The notes under the pieces are model-generated. The model saw only the letters and a list, made by a program, of their open reading frames with translations. It searched no databases and was not told the DNA's origin. This document shows positions 1-8,770 of a DNA stretch of 64,000 bases, in pieces. Within the stretch, counting starts at the first letter, position 1; every line of letters begins with the position of its first letter. Source of the DNA: Rhodovulum visakhapatnamense (lineage in GTDB: Bacteria > Pseudomonadota > Alphaproteobacteria > Rhodobacterales > Rhodobacteraceae); assembly GCF_004365965.1 (NCBI RefSeq), contig NZ_SOEB01000001.1, forward strand, positions 62,001 through 126,000, read 5' to 3'. The position numbers and the translations under genes are program-made.

Positions 1-1116
1 GATCAGGCCCTGCGGATCGGCGCCCGCGGATTGCCGGATCTTCTGTTCGGCCGCGGCGGCCAGATCGGAGGCCTGTCGGCCGCTCAGCGCGTCGGTCTCG
101 GGCTGCATGAAGTCGACGACCTGCTGGCAGTTCTGGGCCAGCTGATCGTCGCTGACCCCGGCGCCGCTCAGCATGCTTTCGGTGGTGCTGACGGCATAGG
201 TGCTGGCACTGCAGAACTGTTCGTCCAGCGCCTGGGTCGGGTTGGTCACCCCGGCCGGGCCGGTCACCGCCCCGCCATTGGCCGAGGACACCATCTGCAC
301 GGTCTGGCAGTGATCGGCGACCGAACGATACGCGGTGCTGTCGGGCAGCTCGAAGCCGGGCAGCGCGCCGCCCGTCGTCAGCACCTGGTTCGCGACCTGC
401 TGGGGCGCCTGGCCTTGCGGCTGCAGGAAGGGTTGCGGCGCGCCCTGCTGCGGATAGGACGGCACCGGCACCTGCGACGGCATCGCGCCATAGCCGGTTT
501 CGGAGGGGTAGCCGTTGCCCGACGGATAGCCGGTGCCGCCCGGATAGCCGGTGCCGCCCGGATAGCCGTTGGCTCCGGCATAGCCCTGTCCGGCGCCATA
601 GGCGTTCTGGCCGCCATAGCCGCCGCCCGCACAGCGCCCGGTCTCCTGGCAGTAATTGCCGCCGCGGGCATAGCTCGAATAGGCGCGCAGAAGCTCCTGG
701 CCCTGGATGCCGGGATAGCTCGCGTTTCCGCCCGATTGCGCCCAGTTATAGGCGCCGACGAGATTCTGGCGCTGATAGGGATCGAGCTGGCCGGTCACCG
801 GATAGCCCATATAGCCCTGATAGCGCGAGATCGCGTCGCGGGTCCGGCGGCCGGTGACGCCATCGGCGCCCCCGGCATCGTAGCCGAAATAGTTCAGCGC
901 CTGCTGGTCGGTGCGGACCGTGGGGTCGCCCGCCGGGCGGGCCGCGGTGCGGTTGCTGCGGCCCTGATTGCGGCCGTTCAGACAGCCGGTGACGGCACAG
1001 AGGATCGCCCCGCCCACAATCACCTTGCCCAGATCGTCGGCCCGGACCCGCTCGGCCGGCATCGTCAGGGCGAGGCTGGCCATCGCCGTGGTCACAAAAA
1101 ACGTCCTGACACGCAT
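1..1116 (-). CDS. Exported peptidoglycan-binding-domain protein (3' end beyond the window)
   Basis: The start codon is at 1116 and the frame stays open for 372 codons to the window edge, so the C-terminus is missing. Residues 1-26 look like a signal peptide (basic MRVR, then a hydrophobic core). Residues about 68-120 match a PG_binding_1 fold, with the pattern in which a Q-x-x-L segment is followed by G-Y and T-G-x-x-T-R-D-A-I. After that comes a Gly/Tyr/Pro-rich linker whose residues 184-209 are imperfect GYPGGT hexapeptides, then a Gln/Pro-rich stretch and a helical tail. It probably acts in the periplasm at the cell wall. The function beyond wall binding is not visible. Confidence 0.85.
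   Translation of the reverse strand, partial: MRVRTFFVTTAMASLALTMPAERVRADDLGKVIVGGAILCAVTGCLNGRNQGRSNRTAARPAGDPTVRTDQQALNYFGYDAGGADGVTGRRTRDAISRYQGYMGYPVTGQLDPYQRQNLVGAYNWAQSGGNASYPGIQGQELLRAYSSYARGGNYCQETGRCAGGGYGGQNAYGAGQGYAGANGYPGGTGYPGGTGYPSGNGYPSETGYGAMPSQVPVPSYPQQGAPQPFLQPQGQAPQQVANQVLTTGGALPGFELPDSTAYRSVADHCQTVQMVSSANGGAVTGPAGVTNPTQALDEQFCSASTYAVSTTESMLSGAGVSDDQLAQNCQQVVDFMQPETDALSGRQASDLAAAAEQKIRQSAGADPQGLI
524..568. repeat. 18-bp tandem repeat in the peptidoglycan-binding gene
   Basis: An 18-bp unit occurs as two identical tandem copies (524-541 and 542-559) plus a half copy to 568, flanked on both sides by degenerate copies. Because 18 is a multiple of three, copy-number change would lengthen or shorten the GYPGGT linker of the encoded protein without shifting the frame. 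Confidence 0.75.
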
Positions 1117-1170
1117 TCCCTATCCCCCAATAATTGGAAGTCAAATCTTAATCCGTTTGATTATAGCGAA

Positions 1171-1695
1171 TTACGCCGCACGAATCTTCCAACAAAAAGC
1201 CCCTGCGCTCAAGGCGTTCCGGGCTTTGACGCAGCGCAGGGCGCGCCGGTCCGGGGTGGCCGCAGAATCGGCCGCCCCGGTGCTTTTCCGGTGTTTTTCC
1301 GTCGCGTTCCCGATGCTTTCCGGTTGCTCTCGCGCTGTTTTCCCGGGCCGTTTCGCGGCCCGGTGCGGGCGCTTTAAGGCCCCGCGGAGCATGACCGGAA
1401 CCGCGGCAAGCGCCAGCCCGATCCCCAGCGCGTCGCGAAGCAGGAGGCCCTCTTGGAACACCGGTACGCCCAGAAGCGCCAGCGCGATCAGCGTGGCCGA
1501 TGCGTAAAGCACCGCGACCAGCGCCAGGGCGTGGCCGCGCATCAGATAGAACCAGGCGAAGGCGGGGCTTCCGTAGCAGATCGCCCCCAGCGCGCGCCCC
1601 CGGGATGCGAGCCCCGTGGGCGAGGCGGATGCGATCTCGATGAGACCGCCACCGGCAATCGTCAATGCGGTTGCCAGGGCAAGCCAGACTTGCAT
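1171..1695 (-). CDS. Small multi-spanning membrane protein, DMT/SMR-like
   Basis: This is a 174-aa protein. Its first 105 residues form about four hydrophobic segments (about 3-23, 36-52, 55-76 and 85-103) with short loops, the size and layout of a small drug/metabolite-type transporter half. The start at MQVWLALA is chosen because a GGAGGG lies about 12 nt upstream and because residues before it are not membrane-like. The last 65 residues are a basic, Lys/Arg/Thr-rich tail encoded by imperfect purine-rich repeats, which is odd for this kind of protein. The substrate is unknown. The assignment is from hydropathy only. Confidence 0.55.
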   Translation of the reverse strand: MQVWLALATALTIAGGGLIEIASASPTGLASRGRALGAICYGSPAFAWFYLMRGHALALVAVLYASATLIALALLGVPVFQEGLLLRDALGIGLALAAVPVMLRGALKRPHRAAKRPGKTAREQPESIGNATEKHRKSTGAADSAATPDRRALRCVKARNALSAGAFCWKIRAA

Positions 1696-1935
1696 TTCCA
1701 GTGAAAACCCTCCCGTACCGGCGCCGGACCTGCGTGACACAGTCGGCGTTCCGGCGGCAGCAACGTGCAACGACCTTCCTCGCACACGCGGCACCATCCT
1801 CCGCCGGATTTCGACCGGACGTCAACGCGGCGCAGAGGACGGAGGTCGCGGCCGGAGGCTGGCGCCTCCGGTTTCGCCGCGCGGCCCGGCCCGGAGATCC
1901 CGAGACATCGCCGCGCGGAGAAGGCAGGACGCGAT

Positions 1936-3798
1936 CTAGAAATCCTGCCAGTCGCCGCCATTTGCGATGCGGCGCGGGGTCGGGCTCATGGTCAGATCCG
2001 CCGCCGGTGCGGGCGCGAAGGCCAGAGGCGTCGTTTCGCGCGGGCGCTGCCCGCCGCCGGCCCGGGTCTTCAGACGGAACCGGGCGACGAGGCTTTGCAG
2101 ATTGCCCGCCTCCTGCTTCATCGTCACCGCGGCGGCGTTGGCCTCCTCGACCATGGCGGCGTTCTGCTGGGTAACCTTGTCAAGTTCGTTGATGCCGACA
2201 TTGATCTCGCCCAAGCCCACCGACTGTTCCTGCGCACCGGTCGCGATGTCGCCGATCAGCACCGCGATGTTGCCGACACGCTCGACGATGTCGGTCAGCG
2301 CCTCGCCGGTCCGGTTCACCAGCGCGACACCGGATTCGACCTGATCGGAACTGGACGAAATCAGCGTCTTGATCTCTTTCGCGGCCTCGGAGGACCGCTG
2401 CGCCAGCGCCCGTACCTCTGACGCGACGACAGCGAACCCGCGTCCGGCCTCGCCCGCCCGCGCCGCCTCGACGCCCGCGTTCAGCGCCAGAAGGTTGGTC
2501 TGGAAGGCGATGTCGTCGATCACCCCGATGATCTGGCTGATCCCGTCGGAGGATTTCTTGATCTCGGACATCGCGCCGATGGCTTCCTTGACCACCAGAC
2601 CCGATTGTTCGGCATTGCCCCGCGCCTCGCGCACCACATTCTCGACCTGGGCCGCGCCATCGGCCGCGGCGCGCACGCTGGCGGTCATCTCGTCCATGGC
2701 GGCGGCGGTCTCTTCCAGCGTGGCGGCCTGGTTCTCGGTCCGGCGCGACAGGTCGTCGGAGGCGCCGCTGATTTCCTCGGCCCGGGTGGTGATCTCGGTC
2801 GAGTTCTCGACGATTTCGCCCATCAGCGCGTTAAGCGTGTCGACGGTGGCGTTGAAGTCCTGACGCAGCTGTTCGTAGGCAGGGGCGAAGGTCGTGTCGA
2901 TCGTCCGGGTCAGGTCGCCCTCGGACAGCGCCCGCAGCCCGACGCCCAGATCGGTCACCACGCGTTCCTGTTCGCGGCGGTCTTCCTCGCGGGCGGCGGC
3001 AAGCCGTTCGGACTCGGCCAGCTTGTCGCGGAACGCGGCCAGATCGCTCCCCAGAACGCCGATTTCGTCCTGGCGCTTTGCGGCGGGGATGTCGGCGTCA
3101 TAGCGCGCATTGGCGACATCGCTCATGGATTTCACCAGCGCTGCAAGCGGCCCGGTGACGCTGCGGATCAGCACGGTCGACACCGCCACCATCAGCAATA
3201 TGCCGATCACAAGCGTGATAATGGCGGGCGTCCGGATCGCGGCCAGTTCTTCCTCGATATCCGAGACATAGGCCCCCGTGCCGACCATCCAGCCCCAGGG
3301 CGTGAAGTCCTCGATGAAGCCGATCTTCATCTCGGCCTCGGCGCCGCCCGGCTTCTTGAACCAGTAGCGCACCGAGCCCTTGCCGTCGGTTTGCGCGACC
3401 TTGCGCATCTCCTGGAAGATCTTCATCCCGTGGACATCGGAATAATCGGCCTGGCTCGTGCCCACCCAGTCCGGCATGGTCGGGTGCACCGTCACCACCA
3501 GATCGTGGTCGATGGCGAAGATATAGCCCGACTCGCCGAAATGCAGCGAGGTCAGAAGCGCCTGGCCGCGTGCCTTGGCCTCTTCAAGCTCGATCTCTCC
3601 GGCCGCCACCTGCCGGTCGAGGCTTTCCAGAAGGCTGACCGCCTGTCCGGTCAGATCATGCAGTCCGGCCTCGCGGATCTTGTAGGCCAAATCCGTGGCA
3701 CGCGACATCAGCAAGGCAAAAAGTAAAGAAGACAGCACCAGCGACAAGACCACGATGGCGTAGATCCGCACGGGGATCCTTCTGAAGACAGCGGACAT
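1936..3798 (-). CDS. Methyl-accepting chemotaxis protein with a periplasmic Cache sensor
   Basis: This is a 620-aa transmembrane chemoreceptor. Residues 12-32 are TM1, followed by a single periplasmic Cache-type domain (about 33-185, with a GYIFAID segment), TM2 (about 190-212), HAMP (about 213-265), a second HAMP-like helical stretch, and the MCP signalling coiled coil. The hairpin tip contains [24 protein letters not shown]-type sequence. The protein ends in DWQDF, an xWxxF pentapeptide of the kind that tethers CheR/CheB. The start was moved 26 codons inside the longest frame to MSAVFRR, which has AAGGGTG just upstream and begins directly before TM1. No other chemotaxis gene is adjacent, so it is an orphan receptor whose ligand is unknown. 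Confidence 0.95.
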   Translation of the reverse strand: MSAVFRRIPVRIYAIVVLSLVLSSLLFALLMSRATDLAYKIREAGLHDLTGQAVSLLESLDRQVAAGEIELEEAKARGQALLTSLHFGESGYIFAIDHDLVVTVHPTMPDWVGTSQADYSDVHGMKIFQEMRKVAQTDGKGSVRYWFKKPGGAEAEMKIGFIEDFTPWGWMVGTGAYVSDIEEELAAIRTPAIITLVIGILLMVAVSTVLIRSVTGPLAALVKSMSDVANARYDADIPAAKRQDEIGVLGSDLAAFRDKLAESERLAAAREEDRREQERVVTDLGVGLRALSEGDLTRTIDTTFAPAYEQLRQDFNATVDTLNALMGEIVENSTEITTRAEEISGASDDLSRRTENQAATLEETAAAMDEMTASVRAAADGAAQVENVVREARGNAEQSGLVVKEAIGAMSEIKKSSDGISQIIGVIDDIAFQTNLLALNAGVEAARAGEAGRGFAVVASEVRALAQRSSEAAKEIKTLISSSSDQVESGVALVNRTGEALTDIVERVGNIAVLIGDIATGAQEQSVGLGEINVGINELDKVTQQNAAMVEEANAAAVTMKQEAGNLQSLVARFRLKTRAGGGQRPRETTPLAFAPAPAADLTMSPTPRRIANGGDWQDF

Positions 3799-4041
3799 GG
3801 GACACCCTTTCCCGAACTCGAATGCAATCAGATCTAGAGTAACAGCCCTAAAGCGATCCTTTCGCGCAGCGGGCACGCGCCTGGAGCAGGACCCGCTAAG
3901 CCCTTGGGACGCCGGGTGCTCGTGACAAATGGAAAGATCATTTCGGTAACTCTTGCGCGCCCGGTCCCGGCCTTCGCGGCCAAAGGCCTGTCCGATTCGG
4001 CCTTCAGGGGCCGGGTCGGGGCTTGCGGTCGGATGCCCCGC

Positions 4042-4074
4042 GGCGGCAGTCTGGGGCGGCAGTCTGGGGCGGCA
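4042..4074. repeat. 13-bp direct repeat before the CDP-alcohol transferase gene
   Basis: The unit GGCGGCAGTCTGG occurs at 4042-4054 and 4055-4067, and a partial third copy reaches 4074. It ends 14 bp before the chosen start codon at 4089, so it lies in the 5' leader of that gene. Confidence 0.7.
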
Positions 4075-4088
4075 CAGGGGGGACAGGC

Positions 4089-4700
4089 ATGCTTGACGGG
4101 ATGATGCGCCGTCTGATCGATCCGCCGCTCGACCGGCTGGGCCAGCGGCTGGCGGCGCGAGGGATCACGGCCGACGGGGTGACGCTGGCGGGGCTCGGCC
4201 TCGGACTCGCGGCGGCGGGGCTGATCGCGCTGGGGGCGCCGGGGCTTGCGCTTTGGCCGATGCTGGCCGGGCGGCTGGCGGACGGACTTGACGGGGCGGT
4301 GGCGCGGGCCAGCCGCAAGACCGATTTCGGCGGCTATCTCGATATCGTTGCCGATTTCCTGGTCTATGGCGCGGTGCCGCTGGGCTTCGTGCTGCTCGAT
4401 CCGGCGGCGAACGGGGCGGCGGGCGCGTTCCTTCTGACCAGCTTCTATGTGAACGGCGCCACCTTCCTCGGCTTCGCGATCCTGGCCGAACGCCGCAAGA
4501 TGGAGACCCGCGCGCGCGGCGTGAAATCGCTGTATTTCACCGGAGGGTTGCTGGAAGGGACCGAAACCATCGCCTTTTTCGCCGCGATCTGCCTGTTCCC
4601 GTCCTGGTTCGCGCCGCTGGCCTGGGGCTTCGGCGCGCTGTGTTTCGTGACCGCGCTGTCGCGGGTGCTGCTGGCGCGGCGGGTCTTTCCGGGGGGCTGA
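4089..4700 (+). CDS. CDP-alcohol phosphatidyltransferase family protein
   Basis: This is a 203-aa integral membrane enzyme of phospholipid head-group synthesis. Residues around 65-90 carry the family signature D-x2-D-G-x2-A-R-x7-G-x3-D-x3-D, whose aspartates bind the metal and the CDP-diacylglycerol. Several hydrophobic helices follow. The start at MLDGMMRR is chosen because GGGGGACAGGC precedes it, whereas the upstream extension consists of the translated 13-bp repeat. The acceptor alcohol cannot be told from sequence. It is convergent with hisH, with 18 bp between the stops. Confidence 0.88.
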   Translation: MLDGMMRRLIDPPLDRLGQRLAARGITADGVTLAGLGLGLAAAGLIALGAPGLALWPMLAGRLADGLDGAVARASRKTDFGGYLDIVADFLVYGAVPLGFVLLDPAANGAAGAFLLTSFYVNGATFLGFAILAERRKMETRARGVKSLYFTGGLLEGTETIAFFAAICLFPSWFAPLAWGFGALCFVTALSRVLLARRVFPGG

Positions 4701-4718
4701 GGCTCGGGGCGCCCGGGC

Positions 4719-5357
4719 TCAGGGCGCCCAGCCGAGGAAATTGGCAATCAGCCGCAGCCCGGTCGCCTGGCTCTTTTCCGGGTGGAACTGGGTGCCCACC
4801 ATGGTGCCCCGCCCGACGATGGCGGTGACCGGGCCGCCATAGTCGCAATGCGCCAGCCTGTGCGCCGGATCGGCGACGCGGAACTGGTAGGAATGGACGA
4901 AATAGGCGTGATCGCCGGTGGCGATGCCGTCGAGAACCGGGTGGCCCGCGTCCAGCACCAGATCGTTCCAGCCCATATGCGGCACCTTCAGATGGGCCTC
5001 GGCGGGCTCGATCCGCACCACCTCGCCGCCGATCCAGTCGAAACCCGGGGTGTCCTCGTATTCATGGCCGCGGCTCGCCATCATCTGCATGCCGATGCAG
5101 ATCCCGAGAAACGGCCGCCCGCCCGCGACAACGGCCTCCTCGATGGCCTCGAAGACGCCGCGATGATCGAACAGCGCCCGGTGGCAGGCCGGATAGGCCC
5201 CGTCGCCCGGCAGCACCACGCGGTCGGCGCGGCGGATCGTATCGGGGTCAGAGGTGACCGCGACCGTGCCCGCCCCGGTTTCGCGGGCGACGCGTTCGAA
5301 GGCCTTCTGGGCGGAATGCAGGTTGCCCGAATCGTAATCGACGATGGCGGTCAGCAT
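4719..5357 (-). CDS. hisH: Imidazole glycerol phosphate synthase, glutaminase subunit HisH
   Basis: This 212-aa class I glutamine amidotransferase supplies ammonia to HisF for histidine (and AICAR) synthesis. The N-terminus reads IVDYDSGNL, the nucleophile Cys lies in GICIGMQMM, and the catalytic His-Glu pair lies in FHPEKS near the C-terminus. The length is normal for HisH. It starts 4 bp after the hisB stop, so the two form an operon. hisA and hisF are not in the window; the next downstream gene is on the other strand. Confidence 0.97.
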   Translation of the reverse strand: MLTAIVDYDSGNLHSAQKAFERVARETGAGTVAVTSDPDTIRRADRVVLPGDGAYPACHRALFDHRGVFEAIEEAVVAGGRPFLGICIGMQMMASRGHEYEDTPGFDWIGGEVVRIEPAEAHLKVPHMGWNDLVLDAGHPVLDGIATGDHAYFVHSYQFRVADPAHRLAHCDYGGPVTAIVGRGTMVGTQFHPEKSQATGLRLIANFLGWAP

Positions 5358-5361
5358 CGGT

Positions 5362-5949
5362 TTAAAGCGCCCCCTTGGTGGACGGAATGGCATCGGCCTT
5401 GCGCGGATCGGTCTCGACCGCGTCGCGCAGCGCGCGCGCCACCGCCTTGAAGGCCGCTTCGGCGATATGGTGGCTGTTGAGCCCGTGCAGGGCATCGACA
5501 TGCAGCGTGATCCCGCCATGGGTCGACAGCGCCTGGAAGAACTCGCGCACCAGCTCGGTGTCGAAGCCGCCGATCTTCTGGGTCGGGAAATCGACAGTCC
5601 AGACCAGATAGGGCCGCCCCGACAGATCGAGCGCCGCGCGCACCAGCGCGTCGTCCATTGGCAGAAGGCAGGACCCGTAGCGGCGGATGCCGCGCTTGTC
5701 GCCCAGGGCGTCGGCCAGCGCCTGACCCAGCGCGATGCCCACATCCTCGACGCTGTGATGGTCGTCGATATGGGTGTCGCCCTGACAGCGCACGGTCATG
5801 TCGATCAGCGAATGGCGGGCCAGCTGGTCCAGCATGTGGTCGAAAAAGCCGACGCCGGTCGCGATGTCGTAGCGTCCGGTCCCGTCGAGGTCGATCTCGA
5901 CGGAAATGTCGGTCTCGGCCGTCTTGCGCGTGATCTTCGCCGTCCGCAT
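5362..5949 (-). CDS. hisB: Imidazoleglycerol-phosphate dehydratase HisB
   Basis: This 195-aa, monofunctional dehydratase converts imidazole glycerol phosphate to imidazole acetol phosphate in histidine synthesis. It shows [30 protein letters not shown] and [11 protein letters not shown], plus a second metal-binding HH (NSHHIAEA). The start MRTAKITRK has GGAGG 5 nt upstream, and the longer frame before it is proline-rich and unlike the family. It is the first gene of a hisB-hisH unit. Confidence 0.97.
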   Translation of the reverse strand: MRTAKITRKTAETDISVEIDLDGTGRYDIATGVGFFDHMLDQLARHSLIDMTVRCQGDTHIDDHHSVEDVGIALGQALADALGDKRGIRRYGSCLLPMDDALVRAALDLSGRPYLVWTVDFPTQKIGGFDTELVREFFQALSTHGGITLHVDALHGLNSHHIAEAAFKAVARALRDAVETDPRKADAIPSTKGAL

Positions 5950-6096
5950 GGGTGCCTCCGCCAGTGGGTCCGGGCCGCTTATAGGCGCGGGCGGGCGCCG
6001 GGCCAAGAGGGGGGCCGTGCGGCGCGGGCGATTGCGGCTTGAAGGTCCCCGGGGCTCTGGTAGGTTTGCGCGGCATCAGCCGAGAAGGAGCCGCCC

Positions 6097-6336
6097 ATGA
6101 CCACTTGCGTCTTCGTGCAACTGCGTTGCCGCCCGGGCAAGACCTATGAGGTGGCCGAAGAGATCGTCCTGCGCGAGATCCATTCCGAGCTTTACTCGAC
6201 CAGCGGCGATTACGATCTGCTGATGAAGCTTTACATCCCGAAATCCGAGGATGTGGGCAAGTTCGTCAATGACCGGCTGCTGGACATTCCGGGCATCGAC
6301 CGGTCGCTGACCACGCTGACCTTCAAGGCGTTCTGA
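6097..6336 (+). CDS. Stand-alone Lrp/AsnC ligand-binding (RAM) domain protein
   Basis: This 79-aa protein consists only of the alpha/beta RAM sandwich found at the C-terminus of Lrp/AsnC regulators. It has the strand pattern FVQLRCRPGK, then YSTSGDYDLLMKLYIP, then the PGIDRSLTTLTF end. There is no helix-turn-helix. Such small proteins oligomerise and bind amino acids or other small effectors, but the partner here is unknown. AAGGAG lies 9 nt before the ATG. It is convergent with the thioesterase gene. Confidence 0.85.
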   Translation: MTTCVFVQLRCRPGKTYEVAEEIVLREIHSELYSTSGDYDLLMKLYIPKSEDVGKFVNDRLLDIPGIDRSLTTLTFKAF

Positions 6337-6362
6337 GCCGTCCGGCCGTTCCGGGGCCTTGC

Positions 6363-6761
6363 TCAGCCCGCCTGAACCGGGTCGGGCAGGGGGCGCGACC
6401 GGCCGGTCTCGTCGATCGCGACGAAGGTGAAGAGGCCCTTGGTGACCTGTTCGCTCCATTCCTGACAGCGCGGACGGTGCCAGGCGCGGACCTCGATGGT
6501 CATCGAGCTGCGGCCGCGTTTGACCAGCTTGGCATAAAGCGTCACCTCGTCGCCGACCTTCACCGGCTTCAGAAACTGCATGCCCTCGACCGCGATGGTC
6601 GCGGCGCGCCCGCGCGCGACCCGGGCCGCCACGCTGCCCGCGGCAAGGTCCATCTGCGACATCAGCCAGCCGCCGAAGATATCGCCCGCCGGGTTGGTGT
6701 CGGCGGGCATGGCGATGGTGCGGATCACGGGCTCGCCGCGTTCGGGGGAAAGCTCGGGCAT
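6363..6761 (-). CDS. Acyl-CoA thioesterase, hotdog fold (YciA type)
   Basis: This is a 132-aa cytoplasmic protein. It shows the hotdog signature of short acyl-CoA hydrolases: ADTNPAGDIFGGWLMSQMDLAAG, with the catalytic Asp inside NPAGDIFGG, then a central VEGMQFLKPVKVGDEV strand pair and a TFVAID strand near the end. The length is normal for a single-hotdog, multimeric YciA-like enzyme. AAGGAG lies upstream of the ATG. The acyl chain preference cannot be read from sequence. Confidence 0.9.
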   Translation of the reverse strand: MPELSPERGEPVIRTIAMPADTNPAGDIFGGWLMSQMDLAAGSVAARVARGRAATIAVEGMQFLKPVKVGDEVTLYAKLVKRGRSSMTIEVRAWHRPRCQEWSEQVTKGLFTFVAIDETGRSRPLPDPVQAG

Positions 6762-6941
6762 GACTGGCGGTCTCCTTCGTCCTCGGACCGCCTATAGCGG
6801 GTTGACGACAGGCTGAGAAGCGCGCGGCGGGTACGCTTTGCCGCAGGCGGGCCGTCCCGGGCGGCCACGCGCGCAGGTCGAAAGTTACCGGAAAATTAAC
6901 GATGGCCTGACGGAACCGGGTTAGCGTTAAATCAAGACCAG

Positions 6942-6960
6942 TTCGAATGGATCATTCGAA
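6942..6960. promoter_or_regulatory. Perfect inverted repeat ahead of the SARP-PAP2-subtilase cassette
   Basis: TTCGAATG at 6942-6949 is followed by a 3-bp spacer and its exact reverse complement CATTCGAA at 6953-6960. The dyad sits 63 bp before the regulator's start codon, inside an AT-richer stretch than the flanks. A second, looser pair (TTAACG at 6896-6901 and CGTTAA at 6925-6930) lies just upstream. A role as a regulator-binding site, possibly autoregulatory, is inference. Confidence 0.5.
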
Positions 6961-7023
6961 TCGGAGCGCGGGTCCCGGAGCCGGGGTCCGCCGGGCCTGT
7001 CGCTGACGTCTGGGGGGACGGAC

Positions 7024-8760
7024 ATGACCGGGAGCGAGACGGGACGCGGATCTGCGCGGTTGCACCTTCTGGGCGCGCCGTGCCTGACCGATGCCGAGGG
7101 GCGCGACATCACGCCGAAAAGCCGCAAGGCGCAGGCGCTTCTGGCGCTGCTGGCGCTGTCGCCGCGCGGCACGCGCACGCGGATCTGGCTGCGCGACAAG
7201 CTCTGGAGCGAAAGCGACGAAGGCCGCGCCTCGGGCAGCCTGCGCCAGTCGGTCTATGAACTGAAGCGCGCGCTGAAGGCGGTGGACGACACGCTCCTGA
7301 CCACCGACCGTAACGCGCTCTGCCTCGATCTCGACCGGCTCTGGGTCGATCTTCGGGCGATCCGCGAGGGGGGCGGGCGGCTGCCCGCGGGGGTGGACCC
7401 GGGCGCCGACCTTCTGGAGGGGCTCGACATTCCCGACGAGGAATTCGAGGACTGGCTGACGCTGGAGAGGTCGGCCTGGGCGCGGCTGCGCGACGAGATC
7501 GGGTCGGGCGGCCCCGCGGCCCGGAAGGCCGAACCTCCCACCGGACCCGCGGGCCCGACGGCCGCACCCGCCGCGCGGCGGATGCCGCGGGGGATCGAGA
7601 TCGGGCTCTTGCCCGGCATCGTTCATGGCGGGCTCAGAAGCGGTGCCTTCATCGGCGATTACATCATCGAATCCGTGGCGCGCGCGCTGCGCGACTATCA
7701 CCCAGTGCAGATCGTCGATCTGCGCGAGGCGGGGGCGGGCGGCGCCTGCGAACCGCGCCAGGGCGAACCCGATTTCCTGATCCGGACCCGCACGCTGGTG
7801 GTGGGCGACACCGCCTCGGTCAGTTTCCTCGTCTACGAGAACGGCACCAATTCGCTGGTACTCAGCCAGTCGATGCAGACCCGGCAAAAGGATTTCTACG
7901 AGGACGAATTCGCGCTGACCAACCAGTTCGTGGCGCAGAATGTCGACCATCTGGCCAAGATCATCGGCAGCACCCGCGACGGCCCGACGGGCATTCGCAA
8001 CGACTACAGCGCGCTGATCGGCTATGGCGTGCTGGCGGGCATGTTCGACCTCGACCCCGCGCGAATGCAGGCGACGACCGAGGTTCTGGACCGGCTGAAC
8101 GAGCGCACCGAGAACAGCCTGTTCCCGAGCCTCAGCGCCTATGCCAGTTCCTTCGCGCTCGGCGAGAATATCGGCGGCTGGGACGCCGAGCGGCGCGAGC
8201 GGACCGAGGCGCTGGCGATGAACATCCTGCAGGACAATCCGTTCAACTCGATCGCGCTGGCCTGCATCGGCCATGTGATGGGCTTTGTGCTGGACCGCCA
8301 CGACATCGCCGCCGAGATTTTCGGGCGCGCGGTCGAGCTGAACCCGATGCAGGCCTTCGTCTGGGACCATCTTGCGCTGCACGAGCTTTACTGCGGCGAT
8401 CTCGGCCGCGCCCGCGCGGCCTCGGAACGGGCGGTCAATCTGGGCAAGTACAGCCCGATCAGCTATACCTACGAGACCACCGCCTGCATGGTCGCGACGC
8501 TTGCGGGCGATCACGCCCGCGCCGTCCAGCTTGGCCGTTGCGCGCTGGTCAAGCAGCCGCGGTTCAACGCGGCGATGCGCTACACGCTGGCGGCGCTGGG
8601 CCATCTGGACGACGGCGGCGCGGCCGAGACGCTGCGCGCCGATCTGCTGGCGCTCGATCCCGGTTTCGCCGACCGCGAAACGCGCGAAATGCGGTTCCGG
8701 CTGCCGCGGCGCGAGGCCTGCGACCATGTTCTGGAGGGCCTTGCCCGTGCCGGACTTTAA
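7024..8760 (+). CDS. SARP-like transcriptional regulator with TolB-like and TPR regions
   Basis: This is a 578-aa protein. Residues about 11-105 resemble the winged-helix DNA-binding half of SARP/OmpR-type activators (LLG-P, then SRKAQALLALLALSPRG, then R-x-LWS at 60, then LRQSVYELKRAL). A bacterial-transcriptional-activator-like segment reaches about 160. A Pro/Ala linker (162-188) follows. Residues 190-310 resemble the TolB-N-like segment found in CadC and cyclase-linked regulators (IEIGLLPG, then a TLVVGDTASVSFLVYENGT core). From about 400 come TPR-like helical repeats (FGRAVELNPMQAFVWDHLALHELYCGD). No membrane helix is seen, so it is probably cytoplasmic. It heads a three-gene unit: the PAP2-fold gene begins 10 bp after its stop. 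Confidence 0.8.
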   Translation: MTGSETGRGSARLHLLGAPCLTDAEGRDITPKSRKAQALLALLALSPRGTRTRIWLRDKLWSESDEGRASGSLRQSVYELKRALKAVDDTLLTTDRNALCLDLDRLWVDLRAIREGGGRLPAGVDPGADLLEGLDIPDEEFEDWLTLERSAWARLRDEIGSGGPAARKAEPPTGPAGPTAAPAARRMPRGIEIGLLPGIVHGGLRSGAFIGDYIIESVARALRDYHPVQIVDLREAGAGGACEPRQGEPDFLIRTRTLVVGDTASVSFLVYENGTNSLVLSQSMQTRQKDFYEDEFALTNQFVAQNVDHLAKIIGSTRDGPTGIRNDYSALIGYGVLAGMFDLDPARMQATTEVLDRLNERTENSLFPSLSAYASSFALGENIGGWDAERRERTEALAMNILQDNPFNSIALACIGHVMGFVLDRHDIAAEIFGRAVELNPMQAFVWDHLALHELYCGDLGRARAASERAVNLGKYSPISYTYETTACMVATLAGDHARAVQLGRCALVKQPRFNAAMRYTLAALGHLDDGGAAETLRADLLALDPGFADRETREMRFRLPRREACDHVLEGLARAGL

Positions 8761-8770
8761 GGGGGGAAAG

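Noticed and set aside
6941-6962. GTTCGAAT sequence considered as a tRNA T-loop
   Set aside because: No acceptor stem, D-arm or anticodon arm can be built around it, and the two TTCGAAT-like segments form a simple perfect dyad instead.
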